From NCBI GenBank assembly GCA_964641945.1, contig CAZXLQ010000050.1, positions 1-22,441 of the forward strand: 22,441 bases of DNA, written 5' to 3'. Made by a program: the position numbers and the translations under genes. This document shows positions 15,573 to 21,733 of this stretch, one piece after another (position 1 is the first letter of the stretch; each line of letters starts with the position of its first letter). Below the pieces are notes generated by a model. It saw only the letters and a list, made by a program, of their open reading frames with translations. It had not been told where the DNA came from and searched no databases. The stretch comes from JADIYM01 sp964641945. GTDB lineage: Bacteria; Acidobacteriota; Blastocatellia; UBA7656; JADIYM01.

Positions 15573-16394
15573 CTACGGGTCGCCGCGCACGACGATCGTG
15601 CTCGCGATATGGTCGTGGACGCATCGCCGGTCCGCCGCGAAGATGAAACACACGTTCACGAGCGAGAACAGCGGCCCGATGTACGGGACGAATCCGATGA
15701 GCGACGGCACCAATCCCCGCAGGATCACGTTCGTCACTCCACCCCCGTTTTCACCGGTGTCGATCTTCACTATCCGGATCCCGAGCGCGCGTTTGCCGAT
15801 CGTCTGTCCGCGCTGGCAGAGCATCACGACCTGCGTGATGAACACACCGAGCATGCCGAGAAGCCCGAGGATCACACCAACGATGATCCCGGCCTCGCCG
15901 GCCATCACGCCGAGGAAAACGGCAGCCAGAAATGGCGCGTAGAGGCAGAGTGAATCAATGATTGCCGCGACGAGCCTGATACCCCTGTCCGCCATCTCGT
16001 GTTGCGGCATCGCATAACCCGCGTACCCGAATGACGGTGCGTAGCCGCCGTATTGACCGTACTGCCCGTACGGGGGCGAATACGTGCCCTGTGTTCCTCC
16101 ATAGGCCTGCGATCCATAACCGCCCCCGTAACCGCCATTCCCGTAACCCGCGTTTCCGTGTTGTCCATCCGAGGGCGGCGGCCAGCTTTGAGGGTTCGAG
16201 TTCCAGTCCTGCGGGCCTGAACCCGATGCCGCGCTGCCACCATAGAAGGGCGCCGCGTCGACGACCGATCCCGGGTTCACCGGTTCCTGGTGCCAGGCGC
16301 CCGGTCCCGCGGGGCCGAGCGGCATGCCGCAGCGCCGGCATTCCTGGTTCTCGGCGAAACTGACGAGCCCGCAGTTCGCGCACTTCACACTCAT
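15573..16394 (-). CDS. Zinc-ribbon / RDD-domain membrane protein
   Basis: A 273-residue protein starting at ATG 16394, with GGAGG upstream; the frame is open to 16562 but the extension lacks protein character. The N-terminus is a zinc ribbon (C5, C8, C19, C22). A low-complexity linker rich in Gly, Tyr, Gln and Pro (about 30-130) follows, with many YGG/GYG motifs. The C-terminal RDD domain (about 134-270) has the expected Arg and Asp in ADRGIRLVAAIIDSL, about three TM helices, and GKRALGIRIVKID. RDD proteins are poorly characterised; some are linked to transport or stress. The zinc ribbon suggests cytoplasmic metal-stabilised contacts. It is divergent from the PLP decarboxylase across 191 bp without repeats. 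Confidence 0.9.
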   Translation of the reverse strand: MSVKCANCGLVSFAENQECRRCGMPLGPAGPGAWHQEPVNPGSVVDAAPFYGGSAASGSGPQDWNSNPQSWPPPSDGQHGNAGYGNGGYGGGYGSQAYGGTQGTYSPPYGQYGQYGGYAPSFGYAGYAMPQHEMADRGIRLVAAIIDSLCLYAPFLAAVFLGVMAGEAGIIVGVILGLLGMLGVFITQVVMLCQRGQTIGKRALGIRIVKIDTGENGGGVTNVILRGLVPSLIGFVPYIGPLFSLVNVCFIFAADRRCVHDHIASTIVVRGDP

Positions 16395-16585
16395 GGACTG
16401 CCTCCGCGCAACAGGGGGGTATGCGGGCGAGAGCGGCACGGCCCGTTCGTGCGTCCACGCACGTTCATACCAGAAATGGCGCGACAAGCTGAGCCAGAAG
16501 GTTCGTTCCGGTCGCGCATCGGCCTCGCCGGCGACCCCTCGATCCGCGATACTGCGCTTCATCGCACACCCAGGGAGGGCTACGT

Positions 16586-17998
16586 ATGACGAATGACGAG
16601 TTTCGACGGCTGGGCCACGCGCTCGTCGAATGGGTGGCCGACTATCGCGAGAACGTCGAAAGTCTTCCGGTCATGGCGAGCGTTTCGCCCGGAGACATAC
16701 GGCGCCAGTTGCCGGCGGCGCCGCCCGTCGATGGCGAATCGCTCGACGCGGCGCTGGCCGACCTCGATCGGGTGATCGTGCCGGGCATCACGCACTGGAG
16801 CCATCCCCGCTTCCTTGCGTATTTCCCGAGCAACGCCGGACTCTCGTCGGTGCTCGCGGATCTCGTGTCGACCGGGCTGGGAATCCAGGGAATGAGCTGG
16901 CAGACGAGTCCGGCGGCGACCGAGCTCGAGGAGGTCGTGATGGACTGGCTGCGCCAGATGGTCGCGTTGCCCGCGTCCTTCACCGGCGTCATCCACGACA
17001 CCGCGTCGACGGCGACACTCGTCGCGCTCCTGTGCGCCCGCGAACGCACGACGGACCACGGGCAGGCGCGCGGTGGGCTCCAGGCCGAGGCGGCACCGCT
17101 CGCGGTTTACGCCTCCGAGCAGAGCCACAGCTCGATCGAGAAAGCGACGCTGCTTGCCGGTTTCGGCCGCGATCACCTCCGCGCCATCGAGACCGACGAT
17201 GCATTCGGCCTGCGCGCCGATGCGCTGCGCGAGGCCATCGGGCGCGACGTCGCGGCGGGCATCCGTCCGTGTGCGATCGTGGCAACGGTCGGCAGCACGG
17301 CGACGACGGCGATAGATCCGGTGGCAGGAATTGCGGAGATCGCCGCGGAGCATGGAATGTGGCTGCACGTCGATGCGGCCCTGGCCGGCTCGGCGATGAT
17401 CCTGCCGGAGTGCCGGTGGATGTGGGCGGGCGTCGAGCGCGCCGACTCGGTCGTTTTCAATCCGCACAAGTGGCTTGGAGTGGCGTTCGACTGCACGGCG
17501 TATTACGTTCGCGACCGCGAGCACCTCGTTCGGGTGATGTCGACGAATCCGAGTTATCTGAGGACGGCGGTCGACGCGGAGGTGTCGAACTTCCGTGACT
17601 GGCACATCCAGCTTGGCCGGCGGTTCCGGTCGCTGAAGCTGTGGTTCCTCATTCGAGAGCAGGGCGTCTCGGGACTGCAGGCGAGGTTGCGGCGGGATCT
17701 CGCGAACGCGAAGTGGCTCGAATCGGCGATAGAGGCGGAGCCCGGCTGGGAGCTCTGCGCGCCGGTGCCGCTGCAGACTGTCTGTTGCCGGCACGTGCCG
17801 GAGGGGCTCGACGACGCGACGGTCGACGCGCACAACCTGGCGTGGGTGGACCGGCTCAATGCGTCGGGGGTGGCGTACCTGACGCCGACGGTGGCGAAGG
17901 GGCGGCGCATCGTGCGGGTGTCGATCGGGAGCGAGGCGACGGAGCGCCGTCACGTCGAGGAGGTGTGGGAGGCGATGAAGCGGGAGGCGAACGAGTAG
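16586..17998 (+). CDS. PLP-dependent aromatic-L-amino-acid-type decarboxylase
   Basis: A 470-residue group II decarboxylase that removes CO2 from an amino acid, probably an aromatic one, to give the amine. The PLP lysine is K295 in NPHKW. D263 (HVDAALAG) should contact the pyridine nitrogen, and H181 (SEQSHSS) should stack on the cofactor ring. The substrate-region phrases IHDTASTATLVALL (136-149) and LGRRFRSLKLW are strongly AADC-like. Y324 (NPSYLRT) aligns with the catalytic-loop Tyr (Y332 in human DDC) that favours decarboxylation over aldehyde synthesis. The start ATG is preceded by CAGGGAGGG. It is a single gene with no adjacent transporter or biosynthetic partner, so substrate (Trp, Tyr, DOPA or Phe) and role remain open. 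Confidence 0.93.
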   Translation: MTNDEFRRLGHALVEWVADYRENVESLPVMASVSPGDIRRQLPAAPPVDGESLDAALADLDRVIVPGITHWSHPRFLAYFPSNAGLSSVLADLVSTGLGIQGMSWQTSPAATELEEVVMDWLRQMVALPASFTGVIHDTASTATLVALLCARERTTDHGQARGGLQAEAAPLAVYASEQSHSSIEKATLLAGFGRDHLRAIETDDAFGLRADALREAIGRDVAAGIRPCAIVATVGSTATTAIDPVAGIAEIAAEHGMWLHVDAALAGSAMILPECRWMWAGVERADSVVFNPHKWLGVAFDCTAYYVRDREHLVRVMSTNPSYLRTAVDAEVSNFRDWHIQLGRRFRSLKLWFLIREQGVSGLQARLRRDLANAKWLESAIEAEPGWELCAPVPLQTVCCRHVPEGLDDATVDAHNLAWVDRLNASGVAYLTPTVAKGRRIVRVSIGSEATERRHVEEVWEAMKREANE

Positions 17999-18018
17999 CC
18001 GTAGTCCTTCCCGGCTCT

Positions 18019-18104
18019 GCGACTTTGCGAATCCTTTGCGTCTCTGCGAGAAACTGTCGCGAGATCGAGTTTCTCGCAAAGGCGCAAAGGACTCGCAAAG
18101 ACGC
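18019..18104. repeat. Family A octamer hairpin, copy A2
   Basis: Two 37-nt arms (18019-18055 and 18068-18104) differ at four paired positions, three of them transitions, with a 12-nt loop. Units are of the TTTGCG type and the AGAAAC cap faces the loop. It occupies the gap between the convergent decarboxylase and NicO genes. Confidence 0.9.
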
Positions 18105-18145
18105 TATAGAACGAGCCTGAGCATCGTGACTTCGCCCGGCTCGCC

Positions 18146-18871
18146 CTACGGCACGAACAATCCGTCTACGACTCCGATCCGGTACGCGAGATACAGCCCG
18201 AAGCTCAACCCGAAGAGCCCCGCGAGGCACTGCATCGCGCGTTCTGCGTGCGCGAAACGCGCCGCCGTCAAGCGCACCGGCAGACTCACTAGCGCACTCA
18301 TTATCGTCATCCCGGCAATGGATCCCACCCCGAACACGCCGATGTACGCGAGTCCGACGACCGGCGACTCGACCGTGGACAACACCAGCAGCATCAGCGC
18401 CGCGCTGCCGGCCATTCCGTGCACCATGCCCACCACGAGCGGCCGCGCCAGGAATCCATAGCCGTGGTGTCCGGCGGCACCCGGCTCGCGCGCCGGTTCG
18501 TGCACGTGTGGATGCGCGTGCTCGACGCCACCGTGCGAATGCACGTGCGCGTGTATGCGCCCGCCCCGCGCGACCTTCCAGAGGACGTTCGCCCCCAGCC
18601 CGATGAGCATGATCGCCACGCCGAACTCGAGCGCCATCGCCGTGTGTTCACCGATCTCGACACGCAGGAACAGGACCACGAGTCCCGCGGCCACGAGCGC
18701 CGCGGCGTGACCGACGCCCCACAGCGTACCCACGAGCGCGGCGCCGACCGTGCTCTTTCGCTGGCTGACTATCGTCGTAACTGCCGCGACGTGATCGGCC
18801 TCGACGGCGTGTTTCAGTCCAAGCGCGAATCCGATCGCGAGCATCGACAAGGTTGAGACGGTTTCTGGCAT
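18146..18871 (-). CDS. NicO-family nickel/cobalt transporter (UreH/HupE-like)
   Basis: A 241-residue membrane protein from ATG 18871. An open extension to 19054 crosses hairpin A3 and is rejected. It carries the nickel/cobalt-transporter signature H-x4-D-H (HAVEADH, residues 21-27) in the first helix region. About six TM segments follow. A cytosolic or periplasmic loop at residues 107-136 is very rich in His (HAHVHSHGG, HAHPHVH, HH), consistent with metal binding. Conserved GMVHGMAGSAALMLL lies after it. Members move Ni2+ or Co2+ across the inner membrane, either for metalloenzyme supply or for efflux. No urease, hydrogenase or cobalamin gene is nearby, so direction and metal are undetermined. 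The ribosome site is weak. Confidence 0.88.
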   Translation of the reverse strand: MPETVSTLSMLAIGFALGLKHAVEADHVAAVTTIVSQRKSTVGAALVGTLWGVGHAAALVAAGLVVLFLRVEIGEHTAMALEFGVAIMLIGLGANVLWKVARGGRIHAHVHSHGGVEHAHPHVHEPAREPGAAGHHGYGFLARPLVVGMVHGMAGSAALMLLVLSTVESPVVGLAYIGVFGVGSIAGMTIMSALVSLPVRLTAARFAHAERAMQCLAGLFGLSFGLYLAYRIGVVDGLFVP

Positions 18872-18935
18872 GAGTCGAGTCCCGCAAGAATGCGCCCCAT
18901 TGCGGCGGTGCGTCAACGCACCGGCAGCGCAGCCA

Positions 18936-19032
18936 CTGCGACTTTGCGTCGGCCCTTTGCGTCTTTGCGGGAAAGACGTACTCGAGACCGGTTCTCGCAG
19001 AGACGCAAGGTGCGGACGCAAAGGCGCAGAGG
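18936..19032. repeat. Family A octamer hairpin, copy A3
   Basis: The left arm is 18936-18974 and the right arm 18991-19032, with units of the TTTGCG type and degenerate AGAAAC caps toward the loop. Unlike A1 and A2 it lies between divergent genes, 15 nt before the ArsR -35 box, so it cannot serve as a 3' end for either neighbour. Confidence 0.85.
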
Positions 19033-19047
19033 TTCGAAAAAAACATG

Positions 19048-19099
19048 TTGACACGTCGGGCGCCCATCGATAACCTTTCGGTTATGCAACCTGCTGGTT
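19048..19099 (+). promoter_or_regulatory. ArsR promoter with two tandem dyad operators; probably leaderless
   Basis: A perfect TTGACA (19048-19053), a 17-nt spacer and TAACCT (19071-19076) predict a transcript starting near 19083, just at the ATG at 19084. The dyad ATAACC-N4-GGTTAT (19070-19085) covers the -10 box and start codon. A second dyad, AACC-N4-GGTT (19088-19099), lies 16 bp downstream inside the first codons. Both have the same half-site and spacing, as expected for an autorepressing ArsR dimer binding twice. Confidence 0.72.
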
Positions 19100-19461
19100 A
19101 TGAACAGGCGCCATCGGAGCTTCTCGACGCGACGTTTGCGGCACTCGCCGATCCCACGCGGCGGGCGATCCTCGCCCGGCTCGCGTCGGGAGAGGCATCG
19201 GTGACAGAGCTTGCCGAACCCTTCGACATGAGTCAGCCGGCGATATCGAAGCACCTCAAGGTGCTCGAGCGGGCCGGTCTCATCACGCGGGGCCGCGACG
19301 CGCAGAAGCGCCCGTGCCGGCTCGAAGCCGCACCGCTCGCCGGCGCGGCCGAGTGGTTGGACCGGTACCGCCTGTTCTGGGAAGCCAGCTTCCAGCGGCT
19401 CGACTCGCTTCTCGACGAACTCAAGGCCGGCGAGGCCGACCCCGGCAGCAGCAATCGCTAA
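19084..19461 (+). CDS. ArsR/SmtB-family winged-helix repressor
   Basis: A 125-residue regulator. Residues 12-30 (ELLDATFAALADPTRRAIL) are the standard ArsR entry, the HTH is about 38-65 (SVTELAEPFDMSQPAISKHLKVLERAGLI), and the wing includes RGRDAQKRPCRLE. No metal-binding Cys pair (ELCVC type) is present. It belongs to the ArsR group paired with SRPBCC proteins, where the signal is unknown. The start chosen is ATG 19084; an in-frame ATG at 19045 precedes the predicted transcription start and is disfavoured. The gene ends 15 nt before the SRPBCC gene, so the two form an operon, probably repressed through the two dyads at its own start. Confidence 0.93.
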   Translation: MQPAGYEQAPSELLDATFAALADPTRRAILARLASGEASVTELAEPFDMSQPAISKHLKVLERAGLITRGRDAQKRPCRLEAAPLAGAAEWLDRYRLFWEASFQRLDSLLDELKAGEADPGSSNR

Positions 19462-19476
19462 AGGAGAACCCGAACG

Positions 19477-19968
19477 ATGATCCAGGCAAAACTCCAACTT
19501 TCGACGCCTTCCGACCGCGAAATCGTGATGACGCGTGACTTCAACGCTCCGGCCAGGCTGGTCTTCGACGCCTACACCAAACCCGAACTGTTAAAGCGGT
19601 GGTTCAACGGGCCGGAAGGCTGGTCGCTCGTCGTGTGCGAGGTCGACCTGCGCGTCGACGGCGCATATCGCTTCGTGTGGCGCGGCCCCGACGGCAACGA
19701 CATGGGACTCGGTGGTGTCTATCGCGAGGTCGTCCGGCCCGAGCGCCTCGTCTCGACCGAAATTTTCGACGAAGACTGGACCGGCGGCGAAACGCTGGTA
19801 ACGGCGCTCTTCGTCGAACGCGGCCAGACGACGACGTTTTCGATGACCGTGCTCTACGCTTCGCAGGAAGCGCGCGACGGCGCGATGTGCAGCGGCATGG
19901 AGCAGGGCGTCGGCTACGGCTTCGACCGGCTCGCCGACCTGCTGGCCACGCTCGAGACCACATCCTGA
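19477..19968 (+). CDS. SRPBCC (AHSA1-type) ligand-binding protein
   Basis: A 163-residue soluble cytoplasmic protein with the START/Bet v1-like helix-grip fold. The N-terminal part (REIVMTRDFNAPARLVFDAY, about 14-33) leads into KPELLKRWFNGPEGW (36-49), a common AHSA1-family signature. Central strands contain DLRVDGAYRFVWRGPDG, VYREVVRPERLVSTEIFDED and TLVTALFVERG, and the C-terminal helix is near 140-160. It starts at ATG 19477 with AAGGAG upstream. These proteins bind hydrophobic ligands in a cavity; the cognate ligand is not known. ArsR-SRPBCC operons are frequent in soil bacteria, and the pair probably responds to a small molecule. Confidence 0.92.
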   Translation: MIQAKLQLSTPSDREIVMTRDFNAPARLVFDAYTKPELLKRWFNGPEGWSLVVCEVDLRVDGAYRFVWRGPDGNDMGLGGVYREVVRPERLVSTEIFDEDWTGGETLVTALFVERGQTTTFSMTVLYASQEARDGAMCSGMEQGVGYGFDRLADLLATLETTS

Positions 19969-19999
19969 GCCGTTCATTGACTCGTCAATCTACTTGGCC

Positions 20000-20093
20000 G
20001 GATCAGTACCGCGAGCGGTTGCGAGCGGGTACCACAGTCGAGGATAGATCGCTTCCGGCGCAACCCGAAGGCTACCGCTCGCGGTACTGATCC
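20000..20093. repeat. Inverted repeat family D
   Basis: A perfect 19-bp inverted repeat: GGATCAGTACCGCGAGCGG (20000-20018) and its complement at 20075-20093, with a 56-nt loop. The loop begins with a variant of the inner motif (GCGAGCGGGTACC), so the left side has two tandem GCGAGCGG units. A related fragment is at 23-41. It separates the ArsR-SRPBCC operon from the glycosylase gene and contains no coding sequence. No T-run follows. Confidence 0.9.
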
Positions 20094-20166
20094 AGTGAGC
20101 CTCAGTTACCCAGACGTCCATTGTGAAAGGTCCACGAGCGACTCAGTGAGACCGGAGAACACCCCA

Positions 20167-20937
20167 ATGCCTCCGAGGAAAAAGGCACCATCCGAACACG
20201 AGAGCGCGAACCCGGCACCGTCCTCGATAGAGGACCGCGTCGAATCGGCGCTCGCGTGGCTGCGCGATCACGCCACCGCGCAAACGCTCGAGGGCATGGC
20301 GCGGTACGGCATTCCGTCGGACAACGCCCTGGGCGTGGCGGTCTCGGACATCAAGGCGCTGGGAAAGCAGCTCGGACGGGATCACGAGCTCGCGGCTGCG
20401 CTGTGGGAAACCGGCGTTTACGAGGCTCGAATGCTCACCTCGTTCGTCGATGATCCGGAACGCGTGACTTCCGCTCAGATGGATCGATGGTGCCGCGATT
20501 TCGATAGCTGGGCCATTGTCGACACCGTGTGTTTCCACCTGTTCGACCGGACACCGCTGGCCTGGTCGAAGCTCGAGCCGTGGAGCGAGAAGCGCGACGA
20601 ATTCGGCAAGCGCGCCGCGTTTGCGCTGCTTGCGTGTCTCGCGCTGCACGACAGGCAGACCGACGACGATGCGTTTCTCGACGGCCTTCGCCTCATCGAA
20701 CTGGCCGCAACCGACGACCGGAACTTCGTGAAAAAAGGCGTCAACTGGGCGCTGCGCGCCGTCGGCGAACGCAACGCCGCGCTGAACGCCGCCGCGCTGA
20801 AGGTGGCCCGACGCCTGGCCGAATCGCAGGGCGCCGCCGAGCGGTGGATCGGAAAGGACGCGCTGCGACAGCTGGCGAGCCCGGCCGTGCAGAAGCGGCT
20901 CTCGTCGCCGAAGCGCAGCGGACGGTCCCGGAGTTGA
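20167..20937 (+). CDS. AlkD-like DNA alkylation repair protein
   Basis: A 256-residue all-helical HEAT-like-repeat DNA glycosylase. AlkD enzymes excise N3- and N7-alkylated purines without flipping the base. Key AlkD features are visible: W115 and D119 in SWAIVDTV, corresponding to the catalytic Trp/Asp pair, and W194 in FVKKGVNWALR, which aligns with the second conserved Trp. YGIPSDNALGV (47-57) and EARMLTSFV are typical of the family. The first ~20 residues are Lys/Pro/Ser-rich and probably disordered. The start chosen is ATG 20167, with GGAG about 10 nt upstream; an open extension to 20095 has no similarity. The ending is Arg/Ser-rich. It probably has its own promoter, since repeat D lies upstream. 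Confidence 0.92.
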   Translation: MPPRKKAPSEHESANPAPSSIEDRVESALAWLRDHATAQTLEGMARYGIPSDNALGVAVSDIKALGKQLGRDHELAAALWETGVYEARMLTSFVDDPERVTSAQMDRWCRDFDSWAIVDTVCFHLFDRTPLAWSKLEPWSEKRDEFGKRAAFALLACLALHDRQTDDDAFLDGLRLIELAATDDRNFVKKGVNWALRAVGERNAALNAAALKVARRLAESQGAAERWIGKDALRQLASPAVQKRLSSPKRSGRSRS

Positions 20938-20947
20938 AGGCGGAGAA

Positions 20948-21043
20948 GGCTTCGCGTACGGAGAGCACAGAGGCACGGAGTTCCACAGAGGCTTTCAAGT
21001 CTTTATGATCCTCTGTGCCTCTGTGCTCTCTGTATGCGAAGCC
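20948..21043. repeat. Family B octamer hairpin, copy B6
   Basis: The left arm begins GGCTTCGCG (20948) and the right arm ends TGCGAAGCC (21043), so caps lie outside. Units include CCTCTGTG twice on the right (21010-21025). Cap-proximal mismatches between the arms are C/T transitions. It lies between two plus-strand genes, 10 nt after the glycosylase stop. Confidence 0.9.
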
Positions 21044-21102
21044 TTCTTCCATGCTCGCAGGGCTGACATACTGGCGCGGGAATCGGTGACTGGAGAGGCT
21101 GA

Positions 21103-21582
21103 ATGAACTGCACGGAGTGCGGGGCGGGTGAACAGATCGCGGAGTCGTATTGCCGCCAGTGCGGCGAGTGGCTCGGCAAGCGCGTCGGCAGCGTCGCATC
21201 CAGACCGGAAGACAAGCTGACCTCAATGGTCATCTTCAGCGCGATGAGCGCCGTCTTTGCCCTGACGTCGGCCATCGTGCTCATGGCGACCTACTTCGGC
21301 ACGGACGAGGCGAAGTGGTCGATCTACATGGTCAACGCCTTCTGTCTCGTAATCGCCGTCCACCAGTCGGTCAACTTCTGGTACGCGCTGGAAACGAAGC
21401 TTCGCCACAGGCGCGCGCGAAAGGGCGCGGGAGCGCCGAAGATCGACCGCACGACGAAAGAGCTCTCGCCGCCGCCGATGGCGCAGCCATTCGAGCTCGG
21501 CAGCGTCCCATCGGTCACCGAGCACACGACGGACCGCCTGGTCGTCCCGGTGCGAGCCGAACAGACCCGCGACGCCCGGTAG
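21103..21582 (+). CDS. Zinc-ribbon protein with two TM helices, function unknown
   Basis: A 159-residue protein starting at ATG 21103, with GGAGAGG upstream. An N-terminal zinc ribbon uses C3, C6, C17 and C20 (CTEC, CRQC). Two TM helices follow, about 39-63 and 73-93, with a short loop between them. A basic stretch (KLRHRRARKG) marks the cytoplasmic side. The last ~50 residues are Pro/Ser/Thr-rich and probably disordered. The ribbon resembles that of the RDD protein at 15573-16394, but the membrane parts differ. I know no function for this arrangement; such small proteins are often adaptors at the inner membrane. It is a single gene between two hairpin repeats. Confidence 0.82.
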   Translation: MNCTECGAGEQIAESYCRQCGEWLGKRVGSVASRPEDKLTSMVIFSAMSAVFALTSAIVLMATYFGTDEAKWSIYMVNAFCLVIAVHQSVNFWYALETKLRHRRARKGAGAPKIDRTTKELSPPPMAQPFELGSVPSVTEHTTDRLVVPVRAEQTRDAR

Positions 21583-21594
21583 TCTCACCGTGAG

Positions 21595-21715
21595 CATTGC
21601 GCGAAGCGCTTTGGAGTGCGCCGTGAAGCGCCGCTTTGGATCCCCCCGGCGATCGCGCAGAGAGGGGAATCCAATGCGGCGCTTCACGCCGCACTCCAAG
21701 GCGCTTCGCGCAATG
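21595..21715. repeat. Long inverted repeat family E
   Basis: Two 52-nt arms (21595-21646 and 21664-21715) differ at only four paired positions, with a 17-nt loop. Both arms contain GCGAAGCGC, GGAGTGCG and GTGAAGCGCCGC motifs. It is the longest stem in the window and lies between convergent genes. The open frames reading across it are artefacts of its composition. Confidence 0.93.
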
Positions 21716-21733
21716 TACCAAGCCGATTCGCGC

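Noticed and set aside
16580..18079. A 499-codon minus-strand open frame over the decarboxylase
   Set aside because: Arg/His-rich antisense of a well-supported PLP enzyme, with no recognisable motif; its start is in the repeat after the gene.
1698..21715. All hairpin repeats called as rho-independent terminators
   Set aside because: They lack T-runs, two lie in divergent gaps, and B5 follows a real terminator; a termination role is possible but not shown.
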